Source: Providencia burhodogranariea DSM 19968
GTDB taxonomy: Bacteria; Pseudomonadota; Gammaproteobacteria; Enterobacterales; Enterobacteriaceae
Length of the DNA stretch: 64,000 bases
Assembly (NCBI RefSeq): GCF_000314855.2
Contig: NZ_KB233224.1
Location: 293,426-357,425 of the forward strand
Direction: 5' to 3'
The position numbers and the translations under genes were made by a program. The stretch's first letter is position 1, and each line of letters opens with the position of its first letter. Of this stretch, positions 9,415-17,623 are shown piece after piece. The notes beneath the pieces are model-generated. The model made no database searches. It was not told where the DNA came from and saw nothing but the letters and a program-made list of their open reading frames with translations.

Positions 9415-10068
9415 ATGAAAATTGATAAATATTTAGCCCAGTGGAATTCTCAATTAACGAGTGGTACAGGAAAAACGTTAACGTTAATGGGAACCGGTAT
9501 TCTGTCCAGTATTTTACAGGGTGTTGCGGTGTTGGTGTCGGCGGATTTTGGCAATAAAAAAACGCTAACCGACGATCAATTAGAGGAAAACAGCCGTTTT
9601 GTAGCGGGCGCTGCCGGGGCTGTCGGTGGATTCTTTGGGGTACTTGAAACGGGGATCAAGGATTTTGTACAAACCCCGAATGTATTTAATGCGCGAGCCT
9701 TTAATCAGCTAAAAGCCTTAGAGGCTGCATCAAAAGTGGTTGGGCGGGGCTTGGGCTTATTTGCTGGTATCGTCACGGTTGGATTTGATTCGTACCATGC
9801 ACTAGAAGAATGGAACAAAGGTAATATTAGTTTGATGGCTGCATATGGCCTTTCGGCAGCATCTGGTGCATGGCTCACTTGCATTATTTTTGCCTCAACA
9901 CTGTCCCCTCTTGGGCTGGCTATTACCTTAGTTGCGCTTGCTATGATGTTGATTTCGGCGGTTTGGATTGCGATTGAAGGGCAAGACAACATCCAAAAAT
10001 GGTTAGCGCGTTGTTTATGGCGAAATGTCCCAGGGGATGTGGGTGTTGATATTATTTTTCTAAACTAG
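9415..10068 (+). CDS. Orphan membrane protein resembling the C-terminal end of a VasX-like T6SS effector
   Basis: A 217-residue glycine- and alanine-rich protein with several hydrophobic segments: about 20-45, 65-85, 105-125, 135-160 and a strong one at 160-185 (TLSPLGLAITLVALAMMLIS). The ending pattern, a long hydrophobic stretch and then QDNIQKWLARCLWRN, resembles the C-terminal membrane region of large VasX/BTH_I2691-type T6SS pore-forming effectors, which are about 900-1,100 residues. The N-terminal part of such a protein is absent and there is no partner immunity gene beside it. It may be a decayed fragment left at the end of the tss cluster or a stand-alone membrane protein. The homology is judged by pattern only, and no clear ribosome site precedes the ATG. 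Confidence 0.45.
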   Translation: MKIDKYLAQWNSQLTSGTGKTLTLMGTGILSSILQGVAVLVSADFGNKKTLTDDQLEENSRFVAGAAGAVGGFFGVLETGIKDFVQTPNVFNARAFNQLKALEAASKVVGRGLGLFAGIVTVGFDSYHALEEWNKGNISLMAAYGLSAASGAWLTCIIFASTLSPLGLAITLVALAMMLISAVWIAIEGQDNIQKWLARCLWRNVPGDVGVDIIFLN

Positions 10069-10365
10069 GATTAGAAATTAAGTATCTTAAAAGGAAATAA
10101 TACCGCAATAAGCAGAACAAATTCAGGGACGCCATTACCACGGTTTATATCTCTGTACCAAAATTACGATTTTTTATGGAAGCAAGAGTATTACCTCTCG
10201 CTTTTGCTCAGCCTATTCCTATTTCTACATCAACGATTGCCATTCCAAAATCAGTATCATCGACGTCAGTCAAAGATACGTTGGGAGTATTATATAAGTT
10301 GGTATATCTTAATTAATGGGAGGTGGATATATTCAACCTACTTACAAACTCAACTCATCGATAAG
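10069..10365. other. Gene-free gap with a possible eroded coding remnant
   Basis: This 297-base stretch lies between the effector-like fragment and the convergent glucoamylase gene. From about 10100 to 10308 one + frame stays open for about 68 codons without a start or ribosome site until a mid-frame ATG (RFFMEARVLPLAF). That may be a leftover of the distal part of the upstream gene, but I cannot align it to any family. No clear terminator was seen for either neighbour. Confidence 0.3.
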
Positions 10366-12675
10366 TTAAGCTTTAATATCCACATGCCAATCATGTCCTT
10401 CCCAGCCAGATGCGTCGAAGCGGCGGGTGAATTGCACTGTTTTACCAGCAAGAGCGCTAATGTCCAATGCAACACCATATAAACCTAAACCTAGGGGCTG
10501 GCTACTTTGCTCTTTAATGTCTTGCCAATTGTCATATCCATAATGCAAAACAAACGGTTCTAGTGCTTCAATCCATAATTCACGATCGGTTGGTATTGCA
10601 CCACAAGGCTGGCTATCGCGCCAATGTCGTGCGCGTGGTACAGAGGATTTTTCACTATAACGCTCCGCAACGGACTTCAATTGCTCGATCGGAACTTGTG
10701 TTTTTTGCACATAAATCAGTTTGATCAGTTCGGCATGCGCCCAAATCAGTGGCATTGCACTACCACTCGGCCGCCCCGTTAATAAACCGCGCTCTGGAAT
10801 ACTCTCTTTATCCCAGATTTGCTCAGGTAACATGCCTCCGCTACTCGCTGAGGCCAATATCGCATTTAAATAGGGCTTAATATCTTCTTTGCGAGCCGCT
10901 GCATAATGCCCTCGTTCACCACTCAATAACGGCCATAGACGTCCAATACCACTACCATCAAACGCACATCCATCCTCATGCTCACCATAACCATCTTCGT
11001 TATAACGATAATAATAGGGACCTGCGGGTAGGTTAACACATAGCTGCTGATCAACGAGTCGAGTCGTTTCTTCAATCCGCTTATCGTCCGCTTTTCGCAG
11101 CCCTAAACGCACCAAATAAAGATATTCCATACCCAATAATGCACGAGTATTAATGGTTTCATTATTGCGATTGCGTAATGTGACATCACCAAAGCGTGCC
11201 GAATGGCAATTAGGGTTGAGGCGAATGTAATGCCCAGAAATACCCAGTTCTTTATCTAGCTCAGTATTCGCGACATATACCCACGACTCTAAACGCTCAT
11301 TCCAATCATCAGCCAAATCCAGTGCATACTGCTTGTCACTTTCTTCAAGGAAACCTGCTTTCGCTCCAGCCACTAGTGCTGCTATGGAAACAGATAATGT
11401 GAATGGGTTGATCCCTGAGTTTTCTTCCCAGCGATCTTGTGGGCTGGCTGGACCATATTGCGCAATAAAAGCGATTGCCTTGCGCGCCATATGAGTGGCA
11501 GCACCATGCATATCGCCGAGTAATCCCCGTTCATGCAATTTGGCGGCAAATAAAACCGGTAATGCTACTTCATCAAGCTGGATCCCTTGCCAATAAGGAC
11601 GTCCATCAGTGAAGTTATTTTGCATCCAGTGCCCATCAGGTTGCTGGATAGCAATCAAATAAGCCAACATAGCGCGAACTTCGGTAATCAAACCGCAAGC
11701 TAGCATCGCAAAACCGACCTCAACTGAGTCTCGCGGCCAAACTAGGTGATAACCACCGGCATCTTTATGCGTGTCGCCCCATGGAGTACTTAGGCTGGCC
11801 ACCAGCGAACCGGGAAAATTTCTGCCTTCATGTGTTTTCAGTACCGCAACAGAGATACGAATCGCATCTGATAACGCCTTTGGTAATTTATCTAAATCGG
11901 GAAAATTAACCGTTTCATTCCAGGCAGCCCATAAATAAGCATATTGACGTCTCGCTTCTTGATAACCTGCTGCCAGTGAGCTATTCGCTAATGTTGCTGC
12001 ACCTTGTGCAGTGTCAGAGAATGCCAACGCTAACACGCCTGAGTTATGGCTTAGCTCTCCCATCATGGCAATATTACCGGGGCCAGCCTGCTGATACTCC
12101 CAGCTCATGTGCCCATTTTGGCTAAAATCTTGCCATCCATCAGAACTACCAACATAACCCACGCTGCCTCGGGAGAAACCATTTTCAGTCGCCAAAATTA
12201 AATAGCGCCCTTCTTTTTCTGCTGCAAGTCCTTGCGCTGTGACTGATCCACAATTGTTATCGCCATCACCACCAAGATGTGGCGCCAATAACGGATATAA
12301 CTTTAGCCCTTCTCCTTCAAGATGATAATTAATCAGCAAAACATCACGTACTGGGTCAGTGATGATTTCAATTTCTAGCCGATAACGTTCATGTTGATGA
12401 ACAATTTTGGGAAGTGGCAGAGACGATGATGGTGTGGTTAAGCTGTATTGATGAACCCGCTTTACCTCTGACCAAAAATCGTCACCGGCAATAATAAAAC
12501 CTAAATCGCGAATTTGTGGCGTACTACAGGAAGGCCAATAGACCTCATTTAAGATACCGTAACCGACTGTGAACCAAACTCGCCCTTGGCCTAAGGCCGT
12601 ACCCACCATGTCTTTTGCACTACTGGTCCATGTCGCTGTACTGCCCGGTGCTCCAGGCGCTTTTGGTTCTATCAT
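10366..12675 (-). CDS. Cytoplasmic GH15 glucoamylase (glucan 1,4-alpha-glucosidase)
   Basis: A 769-residue protein with a bacterial glucoamylase/glucodextranase N-terminal beta-domain (about 1-270) and a GH15 catalytic (alpha/alpha)6 barrel (about 280-700). Visible active-site segments are LVWPRDSVEVG near residue 312, RWEENSG near 415 (general acid region) and PEQIWD near 617 (catalytic base). The family releases beta-D-glucose from the non-reducing ends of alpha-glucans. No signal peptide is present, so the likely substrate is intracellular glycogen or maltodextrin. The ATG overlaps the zwf stop by one base (TAATG). It is the last gene of a ROK kinase-gnd-zwf-GH15 operon, which suggests that the glucose it frees is phosphorylated and oxidised by its neighbours. 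A glucodextranase-like specificity is also possible. Confidence 0.88.
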   Translation of the reverse strand: MIEPKAPGAPGSTATWTSSAKDMVGTALGQGRVWFTVGYGILNEVYWPSCSTPQIRDLGFIIAGDDFWSEVKRVHQYSLTTPSSSLPLPKIVHQHERYRLEIEIITDPVRDVLLINYHLEGEGLKLYPLLAPHLGGDGDNNCGSVTAQGLAAEKEGRYLILATENGFSRGSVGYVGSSDGWQDFSQNGHMSWEYQQAGPGNIAMMGELSHNSGVLALAFSDTAQGAATLANSSLAAGYQEARRQYAYLWAAWNETVNFPDLDKLPKALSDAIRISVAVLKTHEGRNFPGSLVASLSTPWGDTHKDAGGYHLVWPRDSVEVGFAMLACGLITEVRAMLAYLIAIQQPDGHWMQNNFTDGRPYWQGIQLDEVALPVLFAAKLHERGLLGDMHGAATHMARKAIAFIAQYGPASPQDRWEENSGINPFTLSVSIAALVAGAKAGFLEESDKQYALDLADDWNERLESWVYVANTELDKELGISGHYIRLNPNCHSARFGDVTLRNRNNETINTRALLGMEYLYLVRLGLRKADDKRIEETTRLVDQQLCVNLPAGPYYYRYNEDGYGEHEDGCAFDGSGIGRLWPLLSGERGHYAAARKEDIKPYLNAILASASSGGMLPEQIWDKESIPERGLLTGRPSGSAMPLIWAHAELIKLIYVQKTQVPIEQLKSVAERYSEKSSVPRARHWRDSQPCGAIPTDRELWIEALEPFVLHYGYDNWQDIKEQSSQPLGLGLYGVALDISALAGKTVQFTRRFDASGWEGHDWHVDIKA

Positions 12676-14117
12676 TATTCGCTATCCTTCTGCTCGAAGA
12701 GTGAACGCCATTGGTGCCCATTACGCATAATTCTTGATTGCGTATCTGGCCCCTGTGTTCCTGCTTTATACAGGTCAGGCATGCCTTTTTGCCACGCTTT
12801 TAGTGCAGGGTCGATAATTCGCCATGCCCATTCAACTTCATCAAAGCGTAGGAAATGCGCACGTTCACCATGAAGTGCATCAATCAATAGCTGTTCATAC
12901 GCGGAGACTTCATACTGCCCCGGCTGAGTATAAGGAGCTGTCAGTGTGATACCGTGTGTATTCAAGTGCATACCCGGTAATTTTGCGGTCATGTGCATAT
13001 CCATGCCCATTGTCGGTGCCAATCTAAATACTAACCAGTTGTTATCAACTTCAATTCCCCCCGGCAATGCGCCCGCGGGTGCTTTAAACTGAACCGCAAT
13101 CTCTGCGTAGTTATTTGCCAGTCGTTTTCCGCTGCGCAGATAGAAAGGCACGCCTTTCCAGCGCCAGTTGTCGATTTCAATCCGTAAAGCAGCAAACGTT
13201 TCAGTATTGGTATCCATTGGAATACCCGGCTCATTACAGTAATCAACCGCTGTTTCCCCTTCAACCATTCCCGCACAATACTGGCCGCGAACAGCCCAAT
13301 CATTAGCATTCATGTCGTCAGTCGGACGCACAGATTTTAGGACTTCGACCTTGTGATCACGCAAAATTTCACCATCCCAACGCCCTAATGGCTCGATGGC
13401 CGTGAGGGTGAGTAATTGCACCAAGTGATTTTGCAGCATGTCGCGCATCGCACCAGAGTGATCGTAATAAACTGCACGATTTTCCACGCCAAGTGTTTCC
13501 GCATAGGTGATTTGTACTTGCTCAATATGTTCAGCGTTCCAAACAGGCGCGAGTACACGGTTAGCAAAACGGAAAATCATTAAGTTTTGCGTTGCTTCTT
13601 TTCCTAAGAAATGGTCGATACGGTAAACCTGTGCTTCATCCCAATGGGAATGAACTTGCTCACGTAAAACCTTAGCTGACTCAAGATCTGTACCAAACGG
13701 TTTTTCAATCAGAATACGTCGCCAATCATCGCCATTCTCTTCAGATAAGCCCGCTTCACCAATAGCTTGTGCCGCTTGCCCAAATAGAGTGGGTGGCAGT
13801 GCAAGATAAAAGAGTGCTGAAGGCGTTAGTTTGCTTTCAAGTGCACGTAATGCATCAGCTTCGAGTGTGCCACTGACAAAATCCAAATGCTCACTAAATG
13901 CGGTCCATTCTGTTTCTTTAAAATCAGCAATAAATTCTGCCAAAGAATCATGAATGTGCTTCAAAAATGCATCACGATCCCATTTATCGATCGAATAACC
14001 AATAATATTCAGGTCAGGGATCAGCCCTAAACGATGTAAGCGAAATAAAGAGGGCATTAATAGGCGTTTAGTCAAATCACCACTCGCACCTAAAATGACT
14101 AATGAAAGACGGCTCAT
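12675..14117 (-). CDS. zwf: Glucose-6-phosphate 1-dehydrogenase
   Basis: A 480-residue G6PD. The Rossmann motif GASGDLTKR is at residues 10-18, the substrate and catalytic motif RIDHFLGKE near 165-173, and the C-terminal dehydrogenase domain is complete. It oxidises glucose-6-phosphate to 6-phosphogluconolactone with reduction of NADP+. The ATG overlaps the gnd stop (ATGA), and the stop overlaps the glucoamylase start, so the four genes are translationally coupled. Many enterobacteria have zwf as a separate gene next to pgl/edd; this copy sits in an unusual operon and may be a second, specialised copy, which the window cannot show. No lactonase (pgl) gene is in the cluster. Confidence 0.93.
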   Translation of the reverse strand: MSRLSLVILGASGDLTKRLLMPSLFRLHRLGLIPDLNIIGYSIDKWDRDAFLKHIHDSLAEFIADFKETEWTAFSEHLDFVSGTLEADALRALESKLTPSALFYLALPPTLFGQAAQAIGEAGLSEENGDDWRRILIEKPFGTDLESAKVLREQVHSHWDEAQVYRIDHFLGKEATQNLMIFRFANRVLAPVWNAEHIEQVQITYAETLGVENRAVYYDHSGAMRDMLQNHLVQLLTLTAIEPLGRWDGEILRDHKVEVLKSVRPTDDMNANDWAVRGQYCAGMVEGETAVDYCNEPGIPMDTNTETFAALRIEIDNWRWKGVPFYLRSGKRLANNYAEIAVQFKAPAGALPGGIEVDNNWLVFRLAPTMGMDMHMTAKLPGMHLNTHGITLTAPYTQPGQYEVSAYEQLLIDALHGERAHFLRFDEVEWAWRIIDPALKAWQKGMPDLYKAGTQGPDTQSRIMRNGHQWRSLFEQKDSE

Positions 14118-15166
14118 TCAGACTCTCCTTGGTCAGCAGCTTTTTCTTTGTGACCGCCAAAGGCATGACGCATAGCAGATTGCACGCGGTCAGCAAACAA
14201 GTCATTGCCACGAGAAGCAAAACGAGAATAGAGCGCACTTGTCAGTACAGGTGCTGGTACACCTAAATCAATTGCGGCAGTTGACGTCCAACGACCTTCG
14301 CCTGAATCTGAAATACGCCCCGCATAATTTTCTAGATCAGGAGATTGGTGCATTTCTTGGGCGATCAGATCGAGTAACCACGATCCCACCACACTACCTC
14401 TACGCCAGAGTTCACTGATCTCACCAACAGGTAGCTTATATTGATAATATTCCGGATGCTCAAGAGGAGCCGTTTCCGCGTCGGCAGCAACCGGATTTAA
14501 ACCTTGGTCTGCATGCTTTAGAATATTTAGACCTTCGGCATAAGCTGCCATCAGACCATATTCGATGCCGTTATGTACCATTTTAACAAAGTGACCAGCC
14601 CCACTAGGCCCACAATGTAAATAGCCTTGCTCTGCAGGGGAAGGTTCTCCTTTGTTGCCCTCTGTACGAGGTGCAGCATCGGCTCCTGGTGCTAATGCAC
14701 GGAAAACAGGCTCCAGATATTCATAATGATCTTTTGGGCCGCCAATCATTTGGCAATAACCGCGCTCTTCACCCCAAACACCACCACTCACTCCCACATC
14801 CATATAGTGAATACCTTCTGCTTTCAATGCGTTAGCACGACGAATATCTTCGGTAAAATGTGAGTTTCCACCATCAATCAAGGTGTCGCCTTTTTCTAAT
14901 AAAGGTTTGAGCTGGGCAATCACAGAATCGACCACAGCAGCAGGCAACATCAACCAAATATGTCGAGGTGCCTTCATATTTTTAACTAATTCTTCGAGTG
15001 AGCTATTAAAGATAACACTGCCGGGTAATTGCTGACGAATAGCGGCATTTTGGTCATAAACAACACATGAAACGCCCGCTTGTTGGATACGGCGTACCAT
15101 CGCAGCACCCATTCTCCCAAGTCCAATAAAGCCAAGTTGAAGCTGATTTATAGATGATTGATTCAT
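14114..15166 (-). CDS. 6-phosphogluconate dehydrogenase (decarboxylating), short form
   Basis: A 350-residue protein with the Rossmann motif GFIGLGRMGAAM (residues about 12-23) and the 6PGDH signature region HYMDVGVSGGVWGEERGY, plus the catalytic segment HFVKMVHNGIEYG. It oxidatively decarboxylates 6-phosphogluconate to ribulose-5-phosphate. It is shorter than E. coli Gnd (about 468) and belongs to the short GntZ/YqeC-like class, which often uses NAD+ and lives in accessory operons. It overlaps the ROK kinase stop (ATGA) upstream and the zwf start (ATGA) downstream. Cofactor preference is not settled from sequence. Confidence 0.9.
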   Translation of the reverse strand: MNQSSINQLQLGFIGLGRMGAAMVRRIQQAGVSCVVYDQNAAIRQQLPGSVIFNSSLEELVKNMKAPRHIWLMLPAAVVDSVIAQLKPLLEKGDTLIDGGNSHFTEDIRRANALKAEGIHYMDVGVSGGVWGEERGYCQMIGGPKDHYEYLEPVFRALAPGADAAPRTEGNKGEPSPAEQGYLHCGPSGAGHFVKMVHNGIEYGLMAAYAEGLNILKHADQGLNPVAADAETAPLEHPEYYQYKLPVGEISELWRRGSVVGSWLLDLIAQEMHQSPDLENYAGRISDSGEGRWTSTAAIDLGVPAPVLTSALYSRFASRGNDLFADRVQSAMRHAFGGHKEKAADQGESE

Positions 15167-15873
15167 AGGTTATTTCCCCAAATTCTGAGCCCACCAAGAA
15201 AGGCTTTGTCGTTATCTCCACGCCTGACATACTCTGGTAAATCGGTAAATTGATGAATATTACCGCCACCGATCACAATATAGTCTGGCATTAATGCTTG
15301 ATAAAAATAATCCACAATTTTTAAAACGTTCTTCCGCCAAAGTTCATCACCGGCTGATTCACGATAATGCTCACTAACATAATATTCATAATCGTGTTCT
15401 AGGTAAGGTAGATGTGCTATTTCCATCGGCTGTAATTGCTGATTAACCACTAATGTGGTGCCCAGTCCAGTGCCAAGTCCTAAAAACAACATACTGCCAC
15501 CTTCATAGCTGCCTACGGCTTGCATTGCTGCATCATTAATCAATCGAACAGGGCAAGGAAATGCATTTGCTAAGTTAAAATCGACCCAACCAGTCCCTAA
15601 ATTAACAGGCTCTTTTAAGATACGATTACCTGAAATGGGAGAAGGAAAGCCAATACTGACCCCATCGAACATGGAGGGGTCAACATTCTGATGAATATCT
15701 TGAATAAATTGTTCTGGCGTCATGGTATGCCCAGACACAAACTCAATCGCAGAGCTATTGGGATCGGTATAAAGTTTGACATGAGTACCGCCAACATCGA
15801 TCACCAAAATCCGTTTCGTTGTGGGGGCTTCAGAAATTGTAAGAACGCTGGACATTTTACTTGTAAATGACAT
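15163..15873 (-). CDS. ROK-family sugar kinase (polyphosphate/ATP glucokinase-like)
   Basis: A 236-residue ROK protein. The ATG at 15873 is chosen because a GGAGAA ribosome site lies about 10 bases upstream; a longer TTG reading lacks one. The phosphate-binding motif IDVGGTHVKLY is near residues 25-35, NDAAMQAVG and LGLGTGLGTT follow, and the C terminus has VIGGGN. These match compact PpgK-like glucokinases, which make glucose-6-phosphate from glucose with polyphosphate or ATP. The zinc-binding CXCG motif of many ROK proteins is absent, as expected for this subgroup, and there is no DNA-binding domain. As first gene of the operon it would supply the substrate of zwf using glucose freed by the GH15 enzyme. 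The phosphate donor is uncertain. Confidence 0.75.
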   Translation of the reverse strand: MSFTSKMSSVLTISEAPTTKRILVIDVGGTHVKLYTDPNSSAIEFVSGHTMTPEQFIQDIHQNVDPSMFDGVSIGFPSPISGNRILKEPVNLGTGWVDFNLANAFPCPVRLINDAAMQAVGSYEGGSMLFLGLGTGLGTTLVVNQQLQPMEIAHLPYLEHDYEYYVSEHYRESAGDELWRKNVLKIVDYFYQALMPDYIVIGGGNIHQFTDLPEYVRRGDNDKAFLGGLRIWGNNL

Positions 15874-16476
15874 AGAAAAAGTTCTCCGTCTTGCCAAATC
15901 AGGCAATGGATGTTGTATTACAGGAAACTCCCGAGCTTAGGCTTCGTTAACTGAACAACGAATAAATCCAAGCGAACAACTCTCTTCCTTTTGGTGTTGA
16001 AACGACTGACACTGTTACCAGTCATAATAGATAGTTACATTCTTTTATTTACTAAAAAGTATACTCGCAAATACTATTTATAAAAGTAAAAACCACTTAT
16101 ATTAAATAAAACTTAATCATTTTATAATTTAGACCATCGTTAAACGAACATTACGATTCAATTATTAAATAAGCATACCTGCTATTTTTAAATATTTTCT
16201 TAACATACAGATAATACTCAAAACCATCGAAATAAGTATAGTTACGTAAATACCTGTGATTGATAAAATTATTCATCTTATATACAACATCAGTCCAGAT
16301 AATTAACCCATAAAAGACATATTGATAATAATCGTATGATTACCATCAAGTTACGCTCTTTGTTTAAATTTTTTTATGGTCTATGCTTATTAAGCAATAA
16401 ACCTTTATTGCGTGAAACAATATTAGAACTTTTTTGAACAATTCATTTAATGATATTTAAATATTAAGGTGAAATT
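15874..16476. other. Divergent intergenic region, ROK operon and hdeA
   Basis: About 600 AT-rich bases between divergently transcribed operons, so promoters for both should lie here. I found no strong consensus promoter, hairpin or repeat. The AT-richness would suit H-NS silencing, which controls hdeAB in E. coli, but that is inference. Confidence 0.4.
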
Positions 16477-16779
16477 ATGAAAAAATATTTTATTATTGGT
16501 CTTATTGCAGCATCAGTGACCAGTTTATCGGCGATGGCCGCCGATAAAAAAGAAGATCACAAACCTCTCGCTAAATGGACTTGTGAAGAGTTTTTAGCAA
16601 TTGATGATAGCTTCTATCCAACCGCTGTCGGTTTCGGTGAATTATTAACCAAAAAAGATAAAGTCGAAGATACGGTACTGGATGTTGATGGTATTCAAAC
16701 TCTAACTCCGCTTGTACTTGAAGCCTGTAAAAAAGATGCTAAAGCTAACTTTGTCGAGCAGGTTAAAAAAGCCAAATAA
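16477..16779 (+). CDS. hdeA: Periplasmic acid-stress chaperone HdeA
   Basis: A 100-residue protein with a signal peptide (cleavage likely after SAMA at about 21) and a mature sequence closely following E. coli HdeA: WTCEEFLAIDDSFYPTAVGF, then LDVDGIQTLTP, then EACKKDAKANF. The two cysteines that form the HdeA disulfide are present. HdeA is a small dimer that unfolds at very low pH and keeps periplasmic proteins soluble. The usual partner hdeB is absent here. A GGTGAA ribosome site precedes the ATG. The gene stands alone, ended by a bidirectional hairpin shared with the convergent SemiSWEET gene. Confidence 0.93.
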   Translation: MKKYFIIGLIAASVTSLSAMAADKKEDHKPLAKWTCEEFLAIDDSFYPTAVGFGELLTKKDKVEDTVLDVDGIQTLTPLVLEACKKDAKANFVEQVKKAK

Positions 16780-16801
16780 TCACTAAACTTTAATTCGAAT
16801 C

Positions 16802-16830
16802 AATGCGTAGCCTATTGGTTACGCATTTTC
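16802..16830. terminator. Bidirectional terminator between hdeA and SemiSWEET gene
   Basis: Perfect 8-bp inverted repeat AATGCGTA / TACGCATT with a 10-base loop, followed by TT on the + strand and ending three bases before the stop codon of the convergent gene. Placement between convergent genes supports a shared terminator. Confidence 0.65.
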
Positions 16831-16832
16831 AA

Positions 16833-17096
16833 TTACAGAGCGGTCACAAAAGCAATAAGTCCAAAAACAACACCCGGTGCATTAGCAATGGCAACGGGTT
16901 TATTATTTAATTTAATACCATACCATACCCATAAAGTGCAGTTAATACATGCCACTGCGGCTTGCAGTGGGTGAGTTTTATTCCCATCCAAATTTCCCAT
17001 GATTTGTGGAATATACGACACATACATGCTAAATGCAGTGATTGTCGCAATCCACCCAAGGTAACTGATATATTTTGGTACCGTTTCCGTCGTCAA
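16833..17096 (-). CDS. SemiSWEET sugar facilitator (PQ-loop family)
   Basis: An 87-residue protein with three predicted transmembrane helices (about 9-30, 42-60 and 66-86) and the PQ-loop motif YIPQI at residues 28-32. Also visible are a conserved Asn-Cys-Thr-Leu-Trp segment in the second helix and an asparagine and proline (IANAPG) in the third. These are features of bacterial SemiSWEETs, which dimerise to form a glucose- or sucrose-permeable facilitator in the inner membrane. It is transcribed alone toward hdeA. Substrate is unknown. Confidence 0.85.
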   Translation of the reverse strand: MTTETVPKYISYLGWIATITAFSMYVSYIPQIMGNLDGNKTHPLQAAVACINCTLWVWYGIKLNNKPVAIANAPGVVFGLIAFVTAL

Positions 17097-17623
17097 TTTC
17101 TTTCTCCTAAGTGATAACCTATTTTCATTTTGTTCTCTGGTTATTGTGAAAATGGCATCTGAAAGGCTTAGGCTGATCTAACAATAACTGGAGGATGCCC
17201 TTCTTGGCAGCAATTTGTAATAACGATTTACCGACCTTAGGATAGCGAATAAATAATGTCAATTATGTAAATTATGAAATTAATATTTTGCTAGCGAGAT
17301 GGCATTTTATAGCCGAACTATTTGAAAATTATTATTTTCTCGCTAATTACGCCAATATTACATTTAGGATGTTATATCCTAAATAATTCGAATTGAGGCC
17401 TACATATTTACATGTACAAACAACAACATTTCAAGGTATGAGATGAATCTTTCATTTACCTTCACTTCTATTGCTGTGACCTCTATCTATTTACACTGAT
17501 CAAATCAAATCAATCGCGAATACATATTTATTTACTCCGTATTTAAGTGGTAACATTCAGCCAGAAGATGATTCTCAATATCATTTACATTTAGATTTAG
17601 ATTTGCATTCACCGAGGGATATT
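17097..17623. other. Divergent intergenic region upstream of TonB receptor and SemiSWEET
   Basis: About 530 bases between divergent genes. It contains a perfect 8-bp dyad at 17363-17383 (listed separately) and a short stretch at about 17380-17445 (AAATAATTCGAATTGAGG, then AACATTTCAAGGTATGAG) that looks like a shortened copy of the palindromic repeat seen at 50307. A weak Fur-like site at 17567-17585 matches only 11 of 19 consensus bases and is not claimed. Confidence 0.4.
17363..17383. promoter_or_regulatory. Perfect 8-bp dyad, candidate operator
   Basis: TTTAGGAT and ATCCTAAA separated by five bases, 240 bases upstream of the TonB receptor start. A short, symmetric, spaced dyad in a divergent promoter region is typical of a repressor or activator site, but no regulator can be named. 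Confidence 0.35.

Noticed and set aside
9952-10068. Treating the effector-like protein as the immunity protein of a T6SS effector
   Set aside because: The closing pattern of a long hydrophobic stretch and QKWLARCLW fits the effector C terminus better, and no effector gene is next to it.
10204-10482. Plus-strand open frame of 92 codons across the gap and the glucoamylase 3' end
   Set aside because: Low-complexity start, no ribosome site, and it overlaps the end of the well-supported glucoamylase gene on the other strand.
17567-17585. Fur-box-like sequence upstream of the TonB receptor
   Set aside because: Only 11 of 19 bases agree with the Fur consensus, which is not enough to claim a site.
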